From NCBI RefSeq assembly GCF_003634315.1, contig NZ_RBXL01000001.1:2460501-2524500 (forward strand): a DNA stretch of 64,000 bases. Direction: 5' to 3'. Origin of the DNA: Thiocapsa rosea. GTDB lineage: Bacteria; Pseudomonadota; Gammaproteobacteria; Chromatiales; Chromatiaceae. Below the pieces are notes generated by a model. It saw only the letters and a list, made by a program, of their open reading frames with translations. It searched no databases and was not told where the DNA came from. How positions within the stretch are numbered: the stretch's first letter is position 1; each line of letters starts with the position of its first letter. Made by a program: the position numbers and the translations under genes. Shown one piece after another: positions 18,232 through 27,343 of the stretch.

Positions 18232-18939
18232 ATGACAGATTTCGTACCCTCAGTTGATTCGTTCGGGCAGCGCCCGGAGCGCCTTGACGAACGCGTTCAA
18301 TCATCGCGCTTGCGCGTTGTCGTGCTCGCGATGCTCTTGCCGCTGATCCTTCTGTCAGGGATTGCGACCGCAAACGCAGCCGAGGGCGCAAAGCGGGTCA
18401 ACGACTATCTGGCCGGACTCAGCAGCCTGCGCGCCGATTTCGAGCAGTTCACCTTCAATGCCGAGCGCACCCGGATGATGGAGTCCCGCGGGACCCTCTA
18501 TCTGCAGCGCCCGGGCCGTTTTCGTTGGGAGTACAGCACGCCGAACCGCCAGGTCATCATCGCCGACGGCAGCCGGGTCTATCTCCATGATCTGGAGCTC
18601 AAGCAAGTCTCGCATCAGAGCCAGAACCGGGCGCTGAGCGGAACGCCTGCCCTGCTTTTGGCCGATGGCGGGCCGATCGAAACGCACTTCGAGGCGTCGC
18701 CGATCGACAGCACGGACGGACGGACCTGGGTGGAGCTGATCCCCAAGGCGCAAGACACCGACGTCCTTCGGATCGAGCTCGGATTCGGCAAAGACAATCT
18801 GGAGAGCCTCATCATGGAGGACACCTTCGGACAGACGACCCGGCTGAACTTCACGGGGGCGGAGCGCAACGCCAAGCTGAGTCCGAATCTATTCAAGATG
18901 GACCAGGGGGCGATGGACGACTTTCTCTCCTTCGACTGA
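18232..18939 (+). CDS. lolA: LolA outer-membrane lipoprotein chaperone
   Basis: Periplasmic carrier that ferries lipoproteins from the LolCDE transporter to LolB. The 235-aa product has a hydrophobic signal segment (about residues 31-49, ending ATANA) preceded by a long N-region. Mature LolA features follow: LRADFEQFTFNAERTRMMESRGTLYLQRPGRFRWEY and the ADGSRVYLHDLELKQV strand. The ATG at 18232 has AGGA nearby, but a start a little further in would give a more usual signal peptide, so the first ~25 residues are uncertain. It lies between ftsK and rarA, with a repeat on each side. Confidence 0.92.
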   Translation: MTDFVPSVDSFGQRPERLDERVQSSRLRVVVLAMLLPLILLSGIATANAAEGAKRVNDYLAGLSSLRADFEQFTFNAERTRMMESRGTLYLQRPGRFRWEYSTPNRQVIIADGSRVYLHDLELKQVSHQSQNRALSGTPALLLADGGPIETHFEASPIDSTDGRTWVELIPKAQDTDVLRIELGFGKDNLESLIMEDTFGQTTRLNFTGAERNAKLSPNLFKMDQGAMDDFLSFD

Positions 18940-19036
18940 AGCGCGCCTCTGTTCGACATGTGCCGTTTGCTGTCTACGTCGCCCTTGCGGTTCTCAACGG
19001 TTGTCGGCGCAGGCGCGCTTCAGGAGATTATTTTTT

Positions 19037-19130
19037 GATTCTGAACCGCGTCGGCCGCGAATGTCTTGAGTACTGCCGGGGATCGGGTTTCGGCAAACCG
19101 GTCGTGACCGCTTCGGGCGCGGTTCAGAAT
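19037..19130. repeat. Variant inverted-repeat element 4, abutting the rarA start
   Basis: A 94-bp unit with a perfect 13-bp terminal inverted repeat (ATTCTGAACCGCG and its complement). The interior (ACTGCCGGGG, then CTTCGGGCGCGG) recalls module B2, but the ends read TGAACC instead of TAAACC. Its last two bases are the A and T of the rarA ATG. It is therefore a diverged or third module type inserted exactly at a start codon. No Shine-Dalgarno is visible across the junction. Confidence 0.75.
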
Positions 19131-20421
19131 GACTGATGCGCCGCTCGCCGAGCGGATGCGCCCGACGACGTTGGATGGATTCTTCGGGCAGCAGCACCTG
19201 CTTGCGCCGGGCAAGCCGTTGCGTGGGGCGATCGAGTCGGGACAACTCCATTCGATGATCTTCTGGGGGCCGCCCGGCTCCGGCAAGACCACGCTCGCGC
19301 GCCTCATCTCGCGGGTCTCGGGTGCTCGCTTCCTGAGCCTGTCCGCCGTCCTCGCGGGTGTGAAGGACATCCGCGATGCGGTTTCCACGGCGCGGACGGT
19401 GCGTGATCTGGAGCAGCGACCCACATTGCTCTTCATCGACGAGGTGCACCGTTTCAACAAGGCCCAGCAGGATGCTTTTTTGCCGCATGTCGAAGATGGC
19501 ACCCTGACCTTTATCGGGGCCACGACCGAGAATCCGTCCTTCGCGTTGAACAACGCACTGCTCTCGCGTGCGCGCGTCTATCTCCTTCAAGCCTTGGAGG
19601 CCGACGATATCGAGCGCGTCCTGGGTCGTGCCCTTGCCGATCCGGTTCAGGGGCTCGGCGAGCGTGGATTGCGTCTGTCCGACGAGGCCGCGACCCTGCT
19701 TGCACGCAGCGCCGACGGCGATGCCCGCCGCGCGCTGAATCTGCTTGAATTGGCGGTCCGGATGACAGCGGGCGAGGAGATCACGTCGGCGACCGTCGCG
19801 GAGGTGATCGCCGGCAGCGTGCGACGCTTCGATAAGGGCGGGGACATCTTCTACGATCAGATCTCGGCGTTGCATAAGTCGGTACGTGGATCTGACCCGG
19901 ACGCCGCGCTGTATTGGCTGGCGCGGATGATCGACGGCGGCTGTGATCCGCTCTATGTGGCACGGCGCATCGTGCGGATGGCCAGCGAGGACATCGGCAA
20001 CGCCGATCCGCGTGCACTTGATCTGGCGCTCAGTGCCTGGGAGGCGCAAGAGCGGCTCGGCTCCCCGGAAGGCGAGCTGGCACTTGCCCAGGCGGTCGTC
20101 TATCTCTCCTGTGCCGCCAAGAGCAATGCGGTCTATCTGGCCTGGAACGGGGCACTCGCGGACGCACGCGCGTCGGGCTCCCTGGACGTGCCCGTCCATC
20201 TGCGCAATGCCCCGACCAAGCTCCTCAAAGAGCTGGGACACGGCCGTGCCTATCGCTACGCCCACGACGAGCCCGAGGGATATGCGGCCGGGGAGACCTA
20301 TCTCCCGGATGCCTTGTCGGGGCGACGCTATTACAAGCCCGTCGAGCGTGGTCTGGAGATCCGCATCCGCGAGAAGCTGGATCGTCTAAATGCGCTGGAC
20401 GAGGCAGCGGGACGAGACTGA
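19129..20421 (+). CDS. rarA: RarA/MgsA recombination and replication-associated AAA+ ATPase
   Basis: AAA+ clamp-loader-like ATPase acting at stalled replication forks. The 430-aa protein has [21 protein letters not shown] at the start, Walker [10 protein letters not shown], Walker [11 protein letters not shown], sensor 1 [10 protein letters not shown] and the C-terminal RarA domain ([24 protein letters not shown]). The initiating ATG lies on the edge of repeat element 4, with no Shine-Dalgarno. The N-terminus nevertheless aligns with the family here, so the start is probably right and translation may depend on the upstream hairpin or on coupling. Confidence 0.95.
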   Translation: MTDAPLAERMRPTTLDGFFGQQHLLAPGKPLRGAIESGQLHSMIFWGPPGSGKTTLARLISRVSGARFLSLSAVLAGVKDIRDAVSTARTVRDLEQRPTLLFIDEVHRFNKAQQDAFLPHVEDGTLTFIGATTENPSFALNNALLSRARVYLLQALEADDIERVLGRALADPVQGLGERGLRLSDEAATLLARSADGDARRALNLLELAVRMTAGEEITSATVAEVIAGSVRRFDKGGDIFYDQISALHKSVRGSDPDAALYWLARMIDGGCDPLYVARRIVRMASEDIGNADPRALDLALSAWEAQERLGSPEGELALAQAVVYLSCAAKSNAVYLAWNGALADARASGSLDVPVHLRNAPTKLLKELGHGRAYRYAHDEPEGYAAGETYLPDALSGRRYYKPVERGLEIRIREKLDRLNALDEAAGRD

Positions 20422-20430
20422 GCGTGGCGC

Positions 20431-20543
20431 TGTCATCTGGACGCTGTTTAGCATCTTAAACCGCGTCGACTCCAGCGGTCGTCAAAACTGCCGGGGCCGA
20501 TCCCATCCAAAAACACCGCATACCGCGCACCGGGCGCGGTTTA
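20431..20543. repeat. Dispersed element 5: decayed A end plus B2 module
   Basis: Positions 20431-20450 (TGTCATCTGGACGCTGTTTA) are a degenerate copy of the outer end of module A, only 9 nt after the rarA stop. A full B2 module in reverse orientation follows at 20457-20543. Its right edge TTA (20541-20543) is the TAA stop of the minus-strand host-attachment-type gene. The locus lies between convergent genes. Confidence 0.85.
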
Positions 20544-20972
20544 GAGAAAATCCGGCAGGCTCTTGCGGATCGCCTCGGGGCTCTGGGTCGTCAGGTTTTT
20601 GTCGATCTCACCGGCGATCAGCTGTTTGAGCGACGGGGACTGATGTTTGCGCAGCATCCCCAGGAAAGCCGGGGCCGCGATGACGTAAAGCTTTTGAAGC
20701 TCCCCTTTGTTGCGCGCGCTCTCCAGCGTCTCGCAGACCAGGCCGGCGAAGCGTTCGGCATTCTCCTGCTTGTGCGCCTCCTCGCCGTTGATGCCGTGCG
20801 CACCCGACATGGGGTCGTGACCGCGACCGCCCTTGTCGGTTGTCAGATCGCCCTCGTGGAGCCGTCCTTCCGGGAAGGCCAGCGTGTGGATCTCGCGCAG
20901 CGCGCCTGCCGATTTGTCGGTGGTGAAGATGCGTGCGCGGCTGTTGTCGGCGGCTAGTATCCAAGTCAACAT
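20541..20972 (-). CDS. Host-attachment protein family (baeRF-like fold)
   Basis: A 143-aa protein resembling those annotated as 'protein required for attachment to host cells', which belong to the bacterial/archaeal eRF1-like (baeRF) superfamily. Recognisable parts are the opening TWILAADNSRARIFTTDKSAG, the HEGDLTTDKGGRGHDPMSG linker, FAGLVCETLESARNKGELQKLYVIAAPAFLGMLR and the C-terminal EIDKNLTTQSPEAIRKSLP. The molecular role is unproven despite the name. ATG 20972 has GGGAGG about 12 nt upstream. The TAA stop belongs to the neighbouring repeat. Confidence 0.8.
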   Translation of the reverse strand: MLTWILAADNSRARIFTTDKSAGALREIHTLAFPEGRLHEGDLTTDKGGRGHDPMSGAHGINGEEAHKQENAERFAGLVCETLESARNKGELQKLYVIAAPAFLGMLRKHQSPSLKQLIAGEIDKNLTTQSPEAIRKSLPDFL

Positions 20973-21131
20973 GGTGTCACTTTCCTCCCGTACTGAGCCC
21001 GGCCGCGATGCGGTCGGGGCTTTGGCTGAGACGGGACGATCGCCCTTGCGATGTAGGGTCATGCGTCGCTGCGCCCCGATCCGTGTCGGTCGGTTCCCGT
21101 CCCTTTCAGTGTAACAGGCCCGTCACGGAAT

Positions 21132-21578
21132 TCAGTGGCCCGGTCGACGCACGCCGGCAGCGCGTTCGATGCACGCGAGGTAGCCCGCGGCGTCGAAGGG
21201 CGCTTGGTTGCGTTGCAGCGTCCAAAGCGCCTCGGCGAGGCATTCCATGATGCGGTGGTCGGTCTCGTGCGGATCGCCGGTGATCTGCAGGATGCGGCCG
21301 TAGAGCCGACGGATGCCAGCGGGCTGATCGGTGTTCAGCTGATCGAGGATGGCGATGTGCAGCCCCATGTGCAGGAAAGGGTTGGACTCACCCTGCTCCG
21401 GGAGATAGTCGCGCTCCAGGGTGGTTTCGATCTCGGTCATGAGACGATGATATTCGGGATGCTGGCGCAGGATCTGGACAATCTGTGCCTCGACGGGCTC
21501 CAAGGGTTGTCCGGTTTGAGCCTTCTCCCAGGCGGTGATGAAGGTGCGACGATGGCTTTCACGGTCTTTTGCGAACAT
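21132..21578 (-). CDS. DUF1841 family protein
   Basis: A 148-aa all-helical cytoplasmic protein of the DUF1841 family, with typical segments HPEYHRLMTEIETTLERDYLPEQGESNPFLHMGLHIAILDQLNTDQPAGIRRLYGRI and ECLAEALWTLQRNQAPFD. The function is unknown. It is downstream of nth on the same strand, separated by one solo repeat module. Confidence 0.85.
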   Translation of the reverse strand: MFAKDRESHRRTFITAWEKAQTGQPLEPVEAQIVQILRQHPEYHRLMTEIETTLERDYLPEQGESNPFLHMGLHIAILDQLNTDQPAGIRRLYGRILQITGDPHETDHRIMECLAEALWTLQRNQAPFDAAGYLACIERAAGVRRPGH

Positions 21579-21601
21579 GGAGTCGAGGCTCTTGAAGGGG
21601 T

Positions 21602-21687
21602 TAAACCGCGCCCGGTGCGGTATGCGTCATGTGTTGGAACGGCTTGGCCGCGCCAGCTCCGGCGACTGTCGGCGCTGGCGCGGTTTA
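21602..21687. repeat. Solo B1 module, element 6 (forward)
   Basis: A single 86-bp B1 module between nth and the DUF1841 gene, both leftward. It has perfect TAAACCGCGCC/GGCGCGGTTTA ends and a strong internal stem (CCGCGCCAGC with GCTGGCGCGG, one mismatch further in). No stop codon is shared. Confidence 0.9.
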
Positions 21688-21726
21688 GAGGATTCGGGCT
21701 CGGTGCTGCTTGCGTTCGATCTTGCG

Positions 21727-22365
21727 TCACGGCGGCGGCGTCTTGTCGCGATAGTCGCAGAGATCGGCGATCGGACATTCGGGGCAGCGCGGCTTACGTG
21801 CGACGCAGACATAGCGTCCGTGCAGGATCAGCCAGTGATGGGCGTCTTTCAGAAAGACCTTGGGGACATGGCGCAGCAATGCCTGCTCGACCGCGAGCGG
21901 GGTCTTTCCGGGCGCCAGCCCGGTGCGGTTGGCCACACGGAAGATATGGGTGTCGACGGCCATCGTCGGCTCGCCGAAGGCGGTATTGAGAACCACGTTG
22001 GCCGTCTTGCGTCCGACGCCGGGGAGTGCCTCCAGGGCCTTGCGCGCGCGCGGGACCTGACCCCCGTGCTCCGCGACCAGGATCGCGCAGGTCTTGATGA
22101 TATTGGCGGCCTTGCTGTTGAAGAGTCCGATGGTCCGGATATGCGCTTTAAGGCCTTCTTCGCCGAGCGCGAGCATCTTCTCGGGCGTATCGGCAACCGC
22201 GAACAGACGCGCCGTGGCTTTATTGACCCCTTTGTCGGTCGCCTGTGCCGACAAGATCACCGCCACCAGAAGCTCGAAGGACGTGCGATACACCAGCTCC
22301 GTCGTCGGCGCCGGATTGGCGGTGCGAAGACGCTCGAAGATTCGATTGCGCTTTTCCTTGTTCAT
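21727..22365 (-). CDS. nth: Endonuclease III
   Basis: DNA glycosylase/AP lyase that removes oxidised pyrimidines. The 212-aa protein has the helix-hairpin-helix [14 protein letters not shown] with its catalytic Lys, the catalytic Asp in VDTHIFRV, and the C-terminal [4Fe-4S] ligands [17 protein letters not shown]. Start ATG 22365 opens the family-typical [13 protein letters not shown]. It is divergent from lexA, and the SOS box in the 62-nt spacer could affect both genes. Confidence 0.97.
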   Translation of the reverse strand: MNKEKRNRIFERLRTANPAPTTELVYRTSFELLVAVILSAQATDKGVNKATARLFAVADTPEKMLALGEEGLKAHIRTIGLFNSKAANIIKTCAILVAEHGGQVPRARKALEALPGVGRKTANVVLNTAFGEPTMAVDTHIFRVANRTGLAPGKTPLAVEQALLRHVPKVFLKDAHHWLILHGRYVCVARKPRCPECPIADLCDYRDKTPPP

Positions 22366-22385
22366 CGATGGATAATCCCTCAGGA

Positions 22386-22401
22386 CTGTCTAAAATGACA
22401 G
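22386..22401. promoter_or_regulatory. SOS (LexA) box
   Basis: CTGT-N8-ACAG with an AT-rich core (CTGTCTAAAATGACAG) is an exact match to the gammaproteobacterial LexA operator. It lies 26 nt upstream of the chosen lexA start and 20 nt upstream of divergent nth. It implies lexA autorepression and possible SOS control of nth. Confidence 0.85.
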
Positions 22402-22427
22402 CCCACTTCGTTGAGCGATTCTCCGAC

Positions 22428-23090
22428 ATGAGCGATGGCCTGACCCCTCGGCAGCGGCAGATCCTGGAGCTGATCAGGTCGCATATCCGCGAAACCGGGG
22501 TGCCGCCGACACGCGCGGAGATCGCCCGGACCTTTGGTTTTCGTTCCGCCAACGCGGCCGAGGATCATCTGCGCGCCTTGGCCCGGCACGGTGCGATCGA
22601 GCTGACGCGGGGTCGTTCGCGCGGCATCCGGCTCATCGATCACGCCGCCGCCGGTGAGGTCGAGCTGCCGATCATCGGGCGTGTCGCCGCCGGCAGTCCC
22701 ATCCTTGCGGCCGCGCATATCGAGGACTCCTGTCCGGTTAATCCGGACCTCTTTTACCCCCGCGCGGACTATCTGTTGCGGGTTCTCGGCAGCAGCATGT
22801 GCGATGCCGGCATCCTCGACGGCGATCTTCTGGCGGTTCATACCACCTCCGAGGTTTTCGACGGCCAGATCGTAGTGGCACGGTTGGGCGACGAGGTGAC
22901 GGTCAAACGCCTGCATCGGCACGGGACCGGCCGGGCCTACCTGTTGCCGGAGAATCCAAGCTTCGATCCGATCCTGGTCGATCTGCGCACGCAAGAACTC
23001 GTCATCGAAGGATTGGGTGTCGGTGTGATTCGGCGTTTCGCAAGCGGCGGGAGTCAAGGGATGACCAAGGTGACCCCGGGCATCAGTTGA
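22428..23090 (+). CDS. lexA: LexA SOS repressor
   Basis: Represses SOS genes and cleaves itself when stimulated by RecA filaments. From ATG 22428 it is 220 aa. It has an N-terminal winged helix ([12 protein letters not shown]...[11 protein letters not shown]), the cleavage site Ala88-Gly89 in RVAAGSP, catalytic Ser123 in [15 protein letters not shown] and Lys160 in VTVKRL. The frame also has an ATG at 22395, but that ATG lies inside the LexA operator, so the later start is preferred. Its last 37 bp overlap the 3' end of the convergent LysM gene. Confidence 0.95.
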   Translation: MSDGLTPRQRQILELIRSHIRETGVPPTRAEIARTFGFRSANAAEDHLRALARHGAIELTRGRSRGIRLIDHAAAGEVELPIIGRVAAGSPILAAAHIEDSCPVNPDLFYPRADYLLRVLGSSMCDAGILDGDLLAVHTTSEVFDGQIVVARLGDEVTVKRLHRHGTGRAYLLPENPSFDPILVDLRTQELVIEGLGVGVIRRFASGGSQGMTKVTPGIS

Positions 23091-23827
23091 TTGGGGTCTT
23101 CGAGGACATGGCGATTGGCCTCGAACAGCGCACGCCATTGACTGCTGTCGCCGTAGCAACGGCTGCTGATCAGGGCCAAAGAGTCGCTGGGACGAATCCG
23201 ATAGGCGCCTTGTGCGTCCAACACGCGAGCCAGGGTGAGTTGACGCTGGTGCAGAACCTTCTCGGCGGCAGTCACAGCAGGCTCCGCGCTTGCTTCCCGC
23301 TTCACATTCGGATCCAGGAGTGTCCTGCGCAGTTCCGTGTAGGCATCGCGGGAGGCCTGTCGCGCCTGCTCCACATCGAGAGTGCCGCCGTCCTGCGGCG
23401 GGACCCGTGCCCGGAGTGCCTCGAACCGGCGCTCGAGTGCCTCGTGGGCCGTCGTGAGCGAAAGCCTGCTGGCATCGAGCTCGGAGAGTCGCCGGTCGCG
23501 CTCGCTGAGGGTTCGCTCCAGGTCGAGCAGCGCCTCCTTCAGGCGCTGTATCTCGCCGTTCAGGCGCTCGATCTCCTGGCTTCCCTCCGCAAGCCGGCGC
23601 TCCGCCTCCATGCGGGCTTGGTCGGCGCTCTTGCGCGCATGCGCGGATTCCTTGAGCTTTCCCTCCATCCCGAGTAGACGCAGGGTCAGCTCTTCCAGCT
23701 TCACCTCCGGCGCGACCGCCGGTTCCTGAACTCCCGCCGGATCGTCGGCACCGCAGGCTATAGCCGAGACGAAGAGCATCAAGAGCGCCAACGGGCCTGC
23801 TCGCCGAGAACGATCCGGGGTCATCAT
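23054..23827 (-). CDS. LysM-domain coiled-coil envelope protein, probable lipoprotein
   Basis: A 257-aa exported protein. A signal segment ([18 protein letters not shown]) ends at a Cys that may be lipidated, although the lipobox is weak. A heptad-rich coiled coil follows from about residue 45 to 145 ([46 protein letters not shown]). A C-terminal LysM-like module ([49 protein letters not shown]) should bind peptidoglycan. ATG 23827 or 23824 follows AGGAGAATC. It probably links envelope layers or acts in cell-wall turnover; the exact function is unknown. Its 3' end overlaps lexA by 37 bp. Confidence 0.8.
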   Translation of the reverse strand: MMTPDRSRRAGPLALLMLFVSAIACGADDPAGVQEPAVAPEVKLEELTLRLLGMEGKLKESAHARKSADQARMEAERRLAEGSQEIERLNGEIQRLKEALLDLERTLSERDRRLSELDASRLSLTTAHEALERRFEALRARVPPQDGGTLDVEQARQASRDAYTELRRTLLDPNVKREASAEPAVTAAEKVLHQRQLTLARVLDAQGAYRIRPSDSLALISSRCYGDSSQWRALFEANRHVLEDPNQLMPGVTLVIP

Positions 23828-23872
23828 GATTCTCCTGGCGTCGCCTCGGCTCGGGGTGTGTTGCCTGGGATC

Positions 23873-24066
23873 TAAACCGCGTCCAGAGCGAGATGCGAAA
23901 TTCTCGAGTGAGCTCGACGTTCGGTGCATCCACAGTCTTTAGCGGGGGCGCGGTTTAAAATAATATATTTTTTAATATCTTAAACCGCGCCGACTCCAGC
24001 GGTCGTCACGTCTGCCGGGGCCGATCCCATCCAAAAAACATCGCATACCGCGCCGGGCGCGGTTTA
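23873..24066. repeat. Composite A-B dispersed element 7 (reverse; A2/B2 subtypes)
   Basis: Module A2 is at 23873-23957 and module B2 at 23981-24066. The internal sequences differ from A1/B1 (A2 contains AGCTCGACGTTCGGTGCATCCAC, B2 GGCCGATCCCATCC) while the ends are the same. The right edge TTA (24064-24066) is the TAA stop of trpB2. Confidence 0.9.
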
Positions 24067-25425
24067 AGCAACGCTCGGAAGCCCCGAGAGGGCCATGGCG
24101 ACCTCGTCCTCGGCATAGGTTAGATCCTTCAGCTTGCCGGCCAGGTAATCGGTGTAGGCCTGCATGTCGAAGTTGCCGTGTCCGCAGAGATTGAAGAGGA
24201 TGGTCTTGGCCTCGCCGGACTCGCGGCACTTCTCGGCCTCGACGATCGCGGCCTTCACGGCGTGGTTGGCCTCGGGCGCGGGCACGATGCCCTCGGCCTT
24301 GGCAAACTGGATGCCGGCGGCGAAGCAGTCCAGCTGGTTGTATGAGGTCGGCTTGATGTAGCCGAGCTTGGTCAGATGGCTGATCTGAGGCGCCATGCCG
24401 TGATAACGCAGCCCCCCGGCGTGGAAGCCCGGCGGCACGAAGCTGGAACCGAGCGTATACATCTTCACCAGCGGGGTCAGCTTGGCGGTATCGCCGTAGT
24501 CGTACGCGAAGAGACCCTTCGTCAGCGTCGGGCAGGCCGAGGGCTCGACGGCGATCAGTTCGATGTCGCGACCCCCGCGCAGCTTCTCGCCCAGGAAGGG
24601 GAAGGCGATGCCGGCGAAATTGCTGCCGCCGCCGGTGCAACCGATGATCATGTCCGGGTAGTCGCCGGCCATCTCCAGCTGCTTTTGCGCCTCCAGACCG
24701 GTGACCGTCTGGTGCAGCAGGACATGGTTCAGCACGCTGCCGAGCGCGTATTTGGTGTCGTCGCGCTGGGCGGCCAACTCGACGGCCTCGCTGATGGCGA
24801 TGCCGAGACTGCCGGTGCTGTCGGGATGCTCCGCGAGGATGGCACGCCCGGACGCGGTCGTGTCGCTCGGGCTGGCGATGCACTGGGCCCCGAAGGTCTC
24901 CATGAAGGCACGTCGATACGGTTTGTGGTGGAAGCTCACCTTGACCATGTAGACGACGATCTCGAGGCCGAACATGGACCCTGCCAAGGCGAGCGAGGAG
25001 CCCCATTGGCCGGCGCCGGTCTCGGTGGTGATTCGCTTCACGCCTTCCTGTTTGTTGTAGAAGGCCTGCGGGATGGCGGTATTGGGCTTGTGACTGCCGG
25101 CCGGGCTCACGCCCTCGTACTTGTAGTAGATCTTCGCCGGCGTCTTGAGCGCCTTCTCCAGTCGACGGGCTCGGTAGAGTGGCGCCGGGCGCCACTGCCG
25201 ATAGACCTCGCGTACGGGCTCGGGGATCTCGATCTCGCGCTCGGTGCTCATTTCCTGCTCGATCACGGCACGGGGGAAGATCACCGCCAGATCGTCCGCC
25301 GTAATCGGCTGTTGGGTGCCCGGATGCAGGACCGGGTCGAGCGGGGTGGGGAGATCGGCGTTGATGTTGTACCAAGTGCGCGGGAGATGCTGCTCGTCGA
25401 GCAGATACTTGACTGAGTCGCTCAT
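24064..25425 (-). CDS. TrpB2-type tryptophan synthase beta subunit
   Basis: PLP enzyme condensing indole with serine. The 453-aa length, the N-terminal extension ([26 protein letters not shown]) and the lack of an adjacent trpA identify the TrpB2 branch rather than canonical TrpB. The PLP lysine is Lys113 in GSHKPNTA; the phosphate-binding loop is CTGGGSNF. TrpB2 enzymes often work without TrpA, for example salvaging free indole; the exact role here is inferred. The C-terminus GLPSVA is followed at once by a TAA belonging to the repeat. Confidence 0.92.
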   Translation of the reverse strand: MSDSVKYLLDEQHLPRTWYNINADLPTPLDPVLHPGTQQPITADDLAVIFPRAVIEQEMSTEREIEIPEPVREVYRQWRPAPLYRARRLEKALKTPAKIYYKYEGVSPAGSHKPNTAIPQAFYNKQEGVKRITTETGAGQWGSSLALAGSMFGLEIVVYMVKVSFHHKPYRRAFMETFGAQCIASPSDTTASGRAILAEHPDSTGSLGIAISEAVELAAQRDDTKYALGSVLNHVLLHQTVTGLEAQKQLEMAGDYPDMIIGCTGGGSNFAGIAFPFLGEKLRGGRDIELIAVEPSACPTLTKGLFAYDYGDTAKLTPLVKMYTLGSSFVPPGFHAGGLRYHGMAPQISHLTKLGYIKPTSYNQLDCFAAGIQFAKAEGIVPAPEANHAVKAAIVEAEKCRESGEAKTILFNLCGHGNFDMQAYTDYLAGKLKDLTYAEDEVAMALSGLPSVA

Positions 25426-25558
25426 GCTGTGGTCGAACCTCGGTAGTGGGTATGGCGACCGGCCATCTTCGCTGCCGGTCTTTGTCGTCCGTCGGCAAGT
25501 GTGCCAGCTTTGGGACCGATCTTGAATCCCAACCCGGCACAGGCCGTCGAACTCACTC

Positions 25559-25590
25559 GAAAATCAGTATCTCGCTCTGGACGCGGTTTA
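25559..25590. repeat. Partial A-module end, element 8
   Basis: Only the outer ~32 bp of module A remains (ATCTCGCTCTGGACGCGGTTTA, closest to subtype A2). Even this fragment ends exactly at the TAA stop (25588-25590) of the SRPBCC gene. It is either a truncated insertion or a decayed remnant in the trpB2-SRPBCC spacer. Confidence 0.75.
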
Positions 25591-26595
25591 GGTTGCATGA
25601 ATGGGTATGAAGATCTGCGTCAGGATCTCGTTCTCGTGCCCGACCGAGCGCGGATCTTCCGCATAGACCTCGAGCGACGGCCGTGAGGGATCCTGCTTGA
25701 TCCGGCACATCCGTAGGTGCGCCATCAGGCTGTGCCAGGTGGATTCCAGGAAATCGTAACTGCCCCGCAGCTCGGTCAGAAAGTAGCGCCCGCCGGGGAA
25801 TTCCTTGACGACGAGTTCGCCCGGGGCGGCTCCGTCCGGGATCGGCATTGCGAGATCGCAGACGAAGAGGCCCGCCTTGGCATCGACCTTGTGATACACG
25901 GTGAAGGGCGCCCCTGCGGGCGTAATCCCGAGATCCTCGAGCTGTGCCGCCAAACTCGGGAAACCCTCCTCCATGGCCGCGACCATGGCCTCCATGCTGC
26001 CGCTGAAGGGGATGGTGACGGCCTTTCGAGGCGCACGCTCGCAGGGGCCGACGAACCGAATCTCGGGATGCGATGCGCTCGGGTCCAAATAACCGTTCAG
26101 CAGCGCGAGACCCAGCTCGTAATCCTTGGCGATGGCATGGGACATTGTCGGCACCATGAATCGCAGCCCGAAGGGCATCCGCCCCTGCATGCCCCAGGTG
26201 ACCAGGGTGCAGCCATCCTGTTCCTTGAACTCCCACCAGACATCACACCGGGCCTTGAAGGGGCGCCTGAAGACGAGGCGTTGATCGATTCGATCCGGCG
26301 CTTGGAAGCGCATCTGCGTGAGGGAGCCGGCGCCGATGTGCTTGCCGTCCCAGCGAGAAGACCCGCCCTCATGGTCTGGCGCGTCGCTGAAGGTCAGCTC
26401 GGCTTCGGGCTCATGCAGGAGCCAAGGACTCCAAGCCTTCCAGCTGCCGAGATCACGGACCGCGTCGAACAGCCTCTGCCGGTCGACCATCATCAACCGG
26501 GAGCGTTCTACAGCAAAGGTCGCGGGCAGTGTTGCGAGATGGACGATCACCGCCGCGATGATGATCAGCGGCGGCAAGAGAAGCAGGTAGAGCAT
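25588..26595 (-). CDS. Membrane-anchored SRPBCC plus GyrI-like (effector-binding) domain protein
   Basis: The 335-aa protein starts with one membrane helix (MLYLLLLPPLIIIAAVIVHL). A START-like SRPBCC domain follows (about 30-175, with DRQRLFDAVRDLGSWKAWSPWL and CDVWWEFKEQDGCTLVTWGMQG). A GyrI/AraC-effector-binding-like domain forms the rest (FVGPCERAPRKAVTIPFSGSMEAMVAAME to VYAEDPRSVGHENEILTQIFIPI). Such fusions may bind hydrophobic small molecules; no substrate can be named. ATG 26595 has GGAGG 7 nt upstream. The TAA stop coincides with a partial repeat. Confidence 0.75.
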   Translation of the reverse strand: MLYLLLLPPLIIIAAVIVHLATLPATFAVERSRLMMVDRQRLFDAVRDLGSWKAWSPWLLHEPEAELTFSDAPDHEGGSSRWDGKHIGAGSLTQMRFQAPDRIDQRLVFRRPFKARCDVWWEFKEQDGCTLVTWGMQGRMPFGLRFMVPTMSHAIAKDYELGLALLNGYLDPSASHPEIRFVGPCERAPRKAVTIPFSGSMEAMVAAMEEGFPSLAAQLEDLGITPAGAPFTVYHKVDAKAGLFVCDLAMPIPDGAAPGELVVKEFPGGRYFLTELRGSYDFLESTWHSLMAHLRMCRIKQDPSRPSLEVYAEDPRSVGHENEILTQIFIPIHAT

Positions 26596-26637
26596 GATGG
26601 TCCTCCGGCTGAGGCATGTGAGTCCCCGATGGGCGCC

Positions 26638-27075
26638 CTATCGACGCAGGAACCGCAACCCGGCGGTGGCGAGCAAAACCTCGCGCAGGAAAAAGACCAG
26701 TGCGGCGATGAACGCGAGCATCGCGGCAATGAAGACGAGTGCCACCAAGACGGCCGCGTCGAAGGTCAGAAAGGCGCCGAGGAAGAGGATCGCAATCACT
26801 GCCGAGACCAGCAAGGCGGTGATGGTGCACAGTCCGATCGAGAGTCCGATCAGCTTGGCGCGACGCGACAAGAGTTTTAGCTCGGGTTCCGGATCCGTGG
26901 CATCGTCGAGATGTGCCGTGGCCTCTGCTTCAACCCGCCGAGCTCGATCTACGATGCGCGAAAGACGATTCGTCATCACCGCGAGCATGGCGCCGATGCC
27001 CGAAAGCAGAAATACAGGCGCAACCGCGAGTTGGATGATCTGCGCGATGTCGGTGATGGGGGATTCCTGAATCAC
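26638..27075 (-). CDS. DUF2721 family membrane protein
   Basis: A 145-aa protein with three hydrophobic helices (about 8-34, 78-100 and 104-130). A conserved cytoplasmic segment RLSRIVDRARRVE after the first helix is typical of DUF2721. The function is unknown. GTG start at 27075 with GAGGATCGAC upstream. It lies upstream of the SRPBCC gene with a 42-nt gap, so they may be co-transcribed. Confidence 0.85.
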   Translation of the reverse strand: MIQESPITDIAQIIQLAVAPVFLLSGIGAMLAVMTNRLSRIVDRARRVEAEATAHLDDATDPEPELKLLSRRAKLIGLSIGLCTITALLVSAVIAILFLGAFLTFDAAVLVALVFIAAMLAFIAALVFFLREVLLATAGLRFLRR

Positions 27076-27095
27076 GTCGATCCTCGGTCGAGCGT

Positions 27096-27287
27096 TAAAC
27101 CGCGCCCGGTGCGGTATGCAACATGTGTCGAGTGGCTTGGCTGCGCCAGCTCCGATGGCTGTCGGAGCTGGCGCGGTTTAGGGTGTTAATAAAAATGACG
27201 TTTCAAATCGCGTCTCACCGAGAGCGAGGACACCCCCAAAGCCAAACGTGAAATGTAAATGACGCATGTTGCTCTGGACGTGATTTA
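27096..27287. repeat. Composite B-A dispersed element 9 (forward)
   Basis: Module B1 is at 27096-27180, with a 13-bp stem (GCGCCAGCTCCGA with TCGGAGCTGGCGC). A decayed A1 is at 27203-27287, with outer ends TCAAATCGCG and TGATTTA. It lies between the start of the DUF2721 gene and the end of der. No stop codon is shared. Confidence 0.88.
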
Positions 27288-27343
27288 GGTGGTCGACAGC
27301 GGGGTCGAATCGGCGCCTACCAGCAGGGCTGGGGAGCAGTGCC

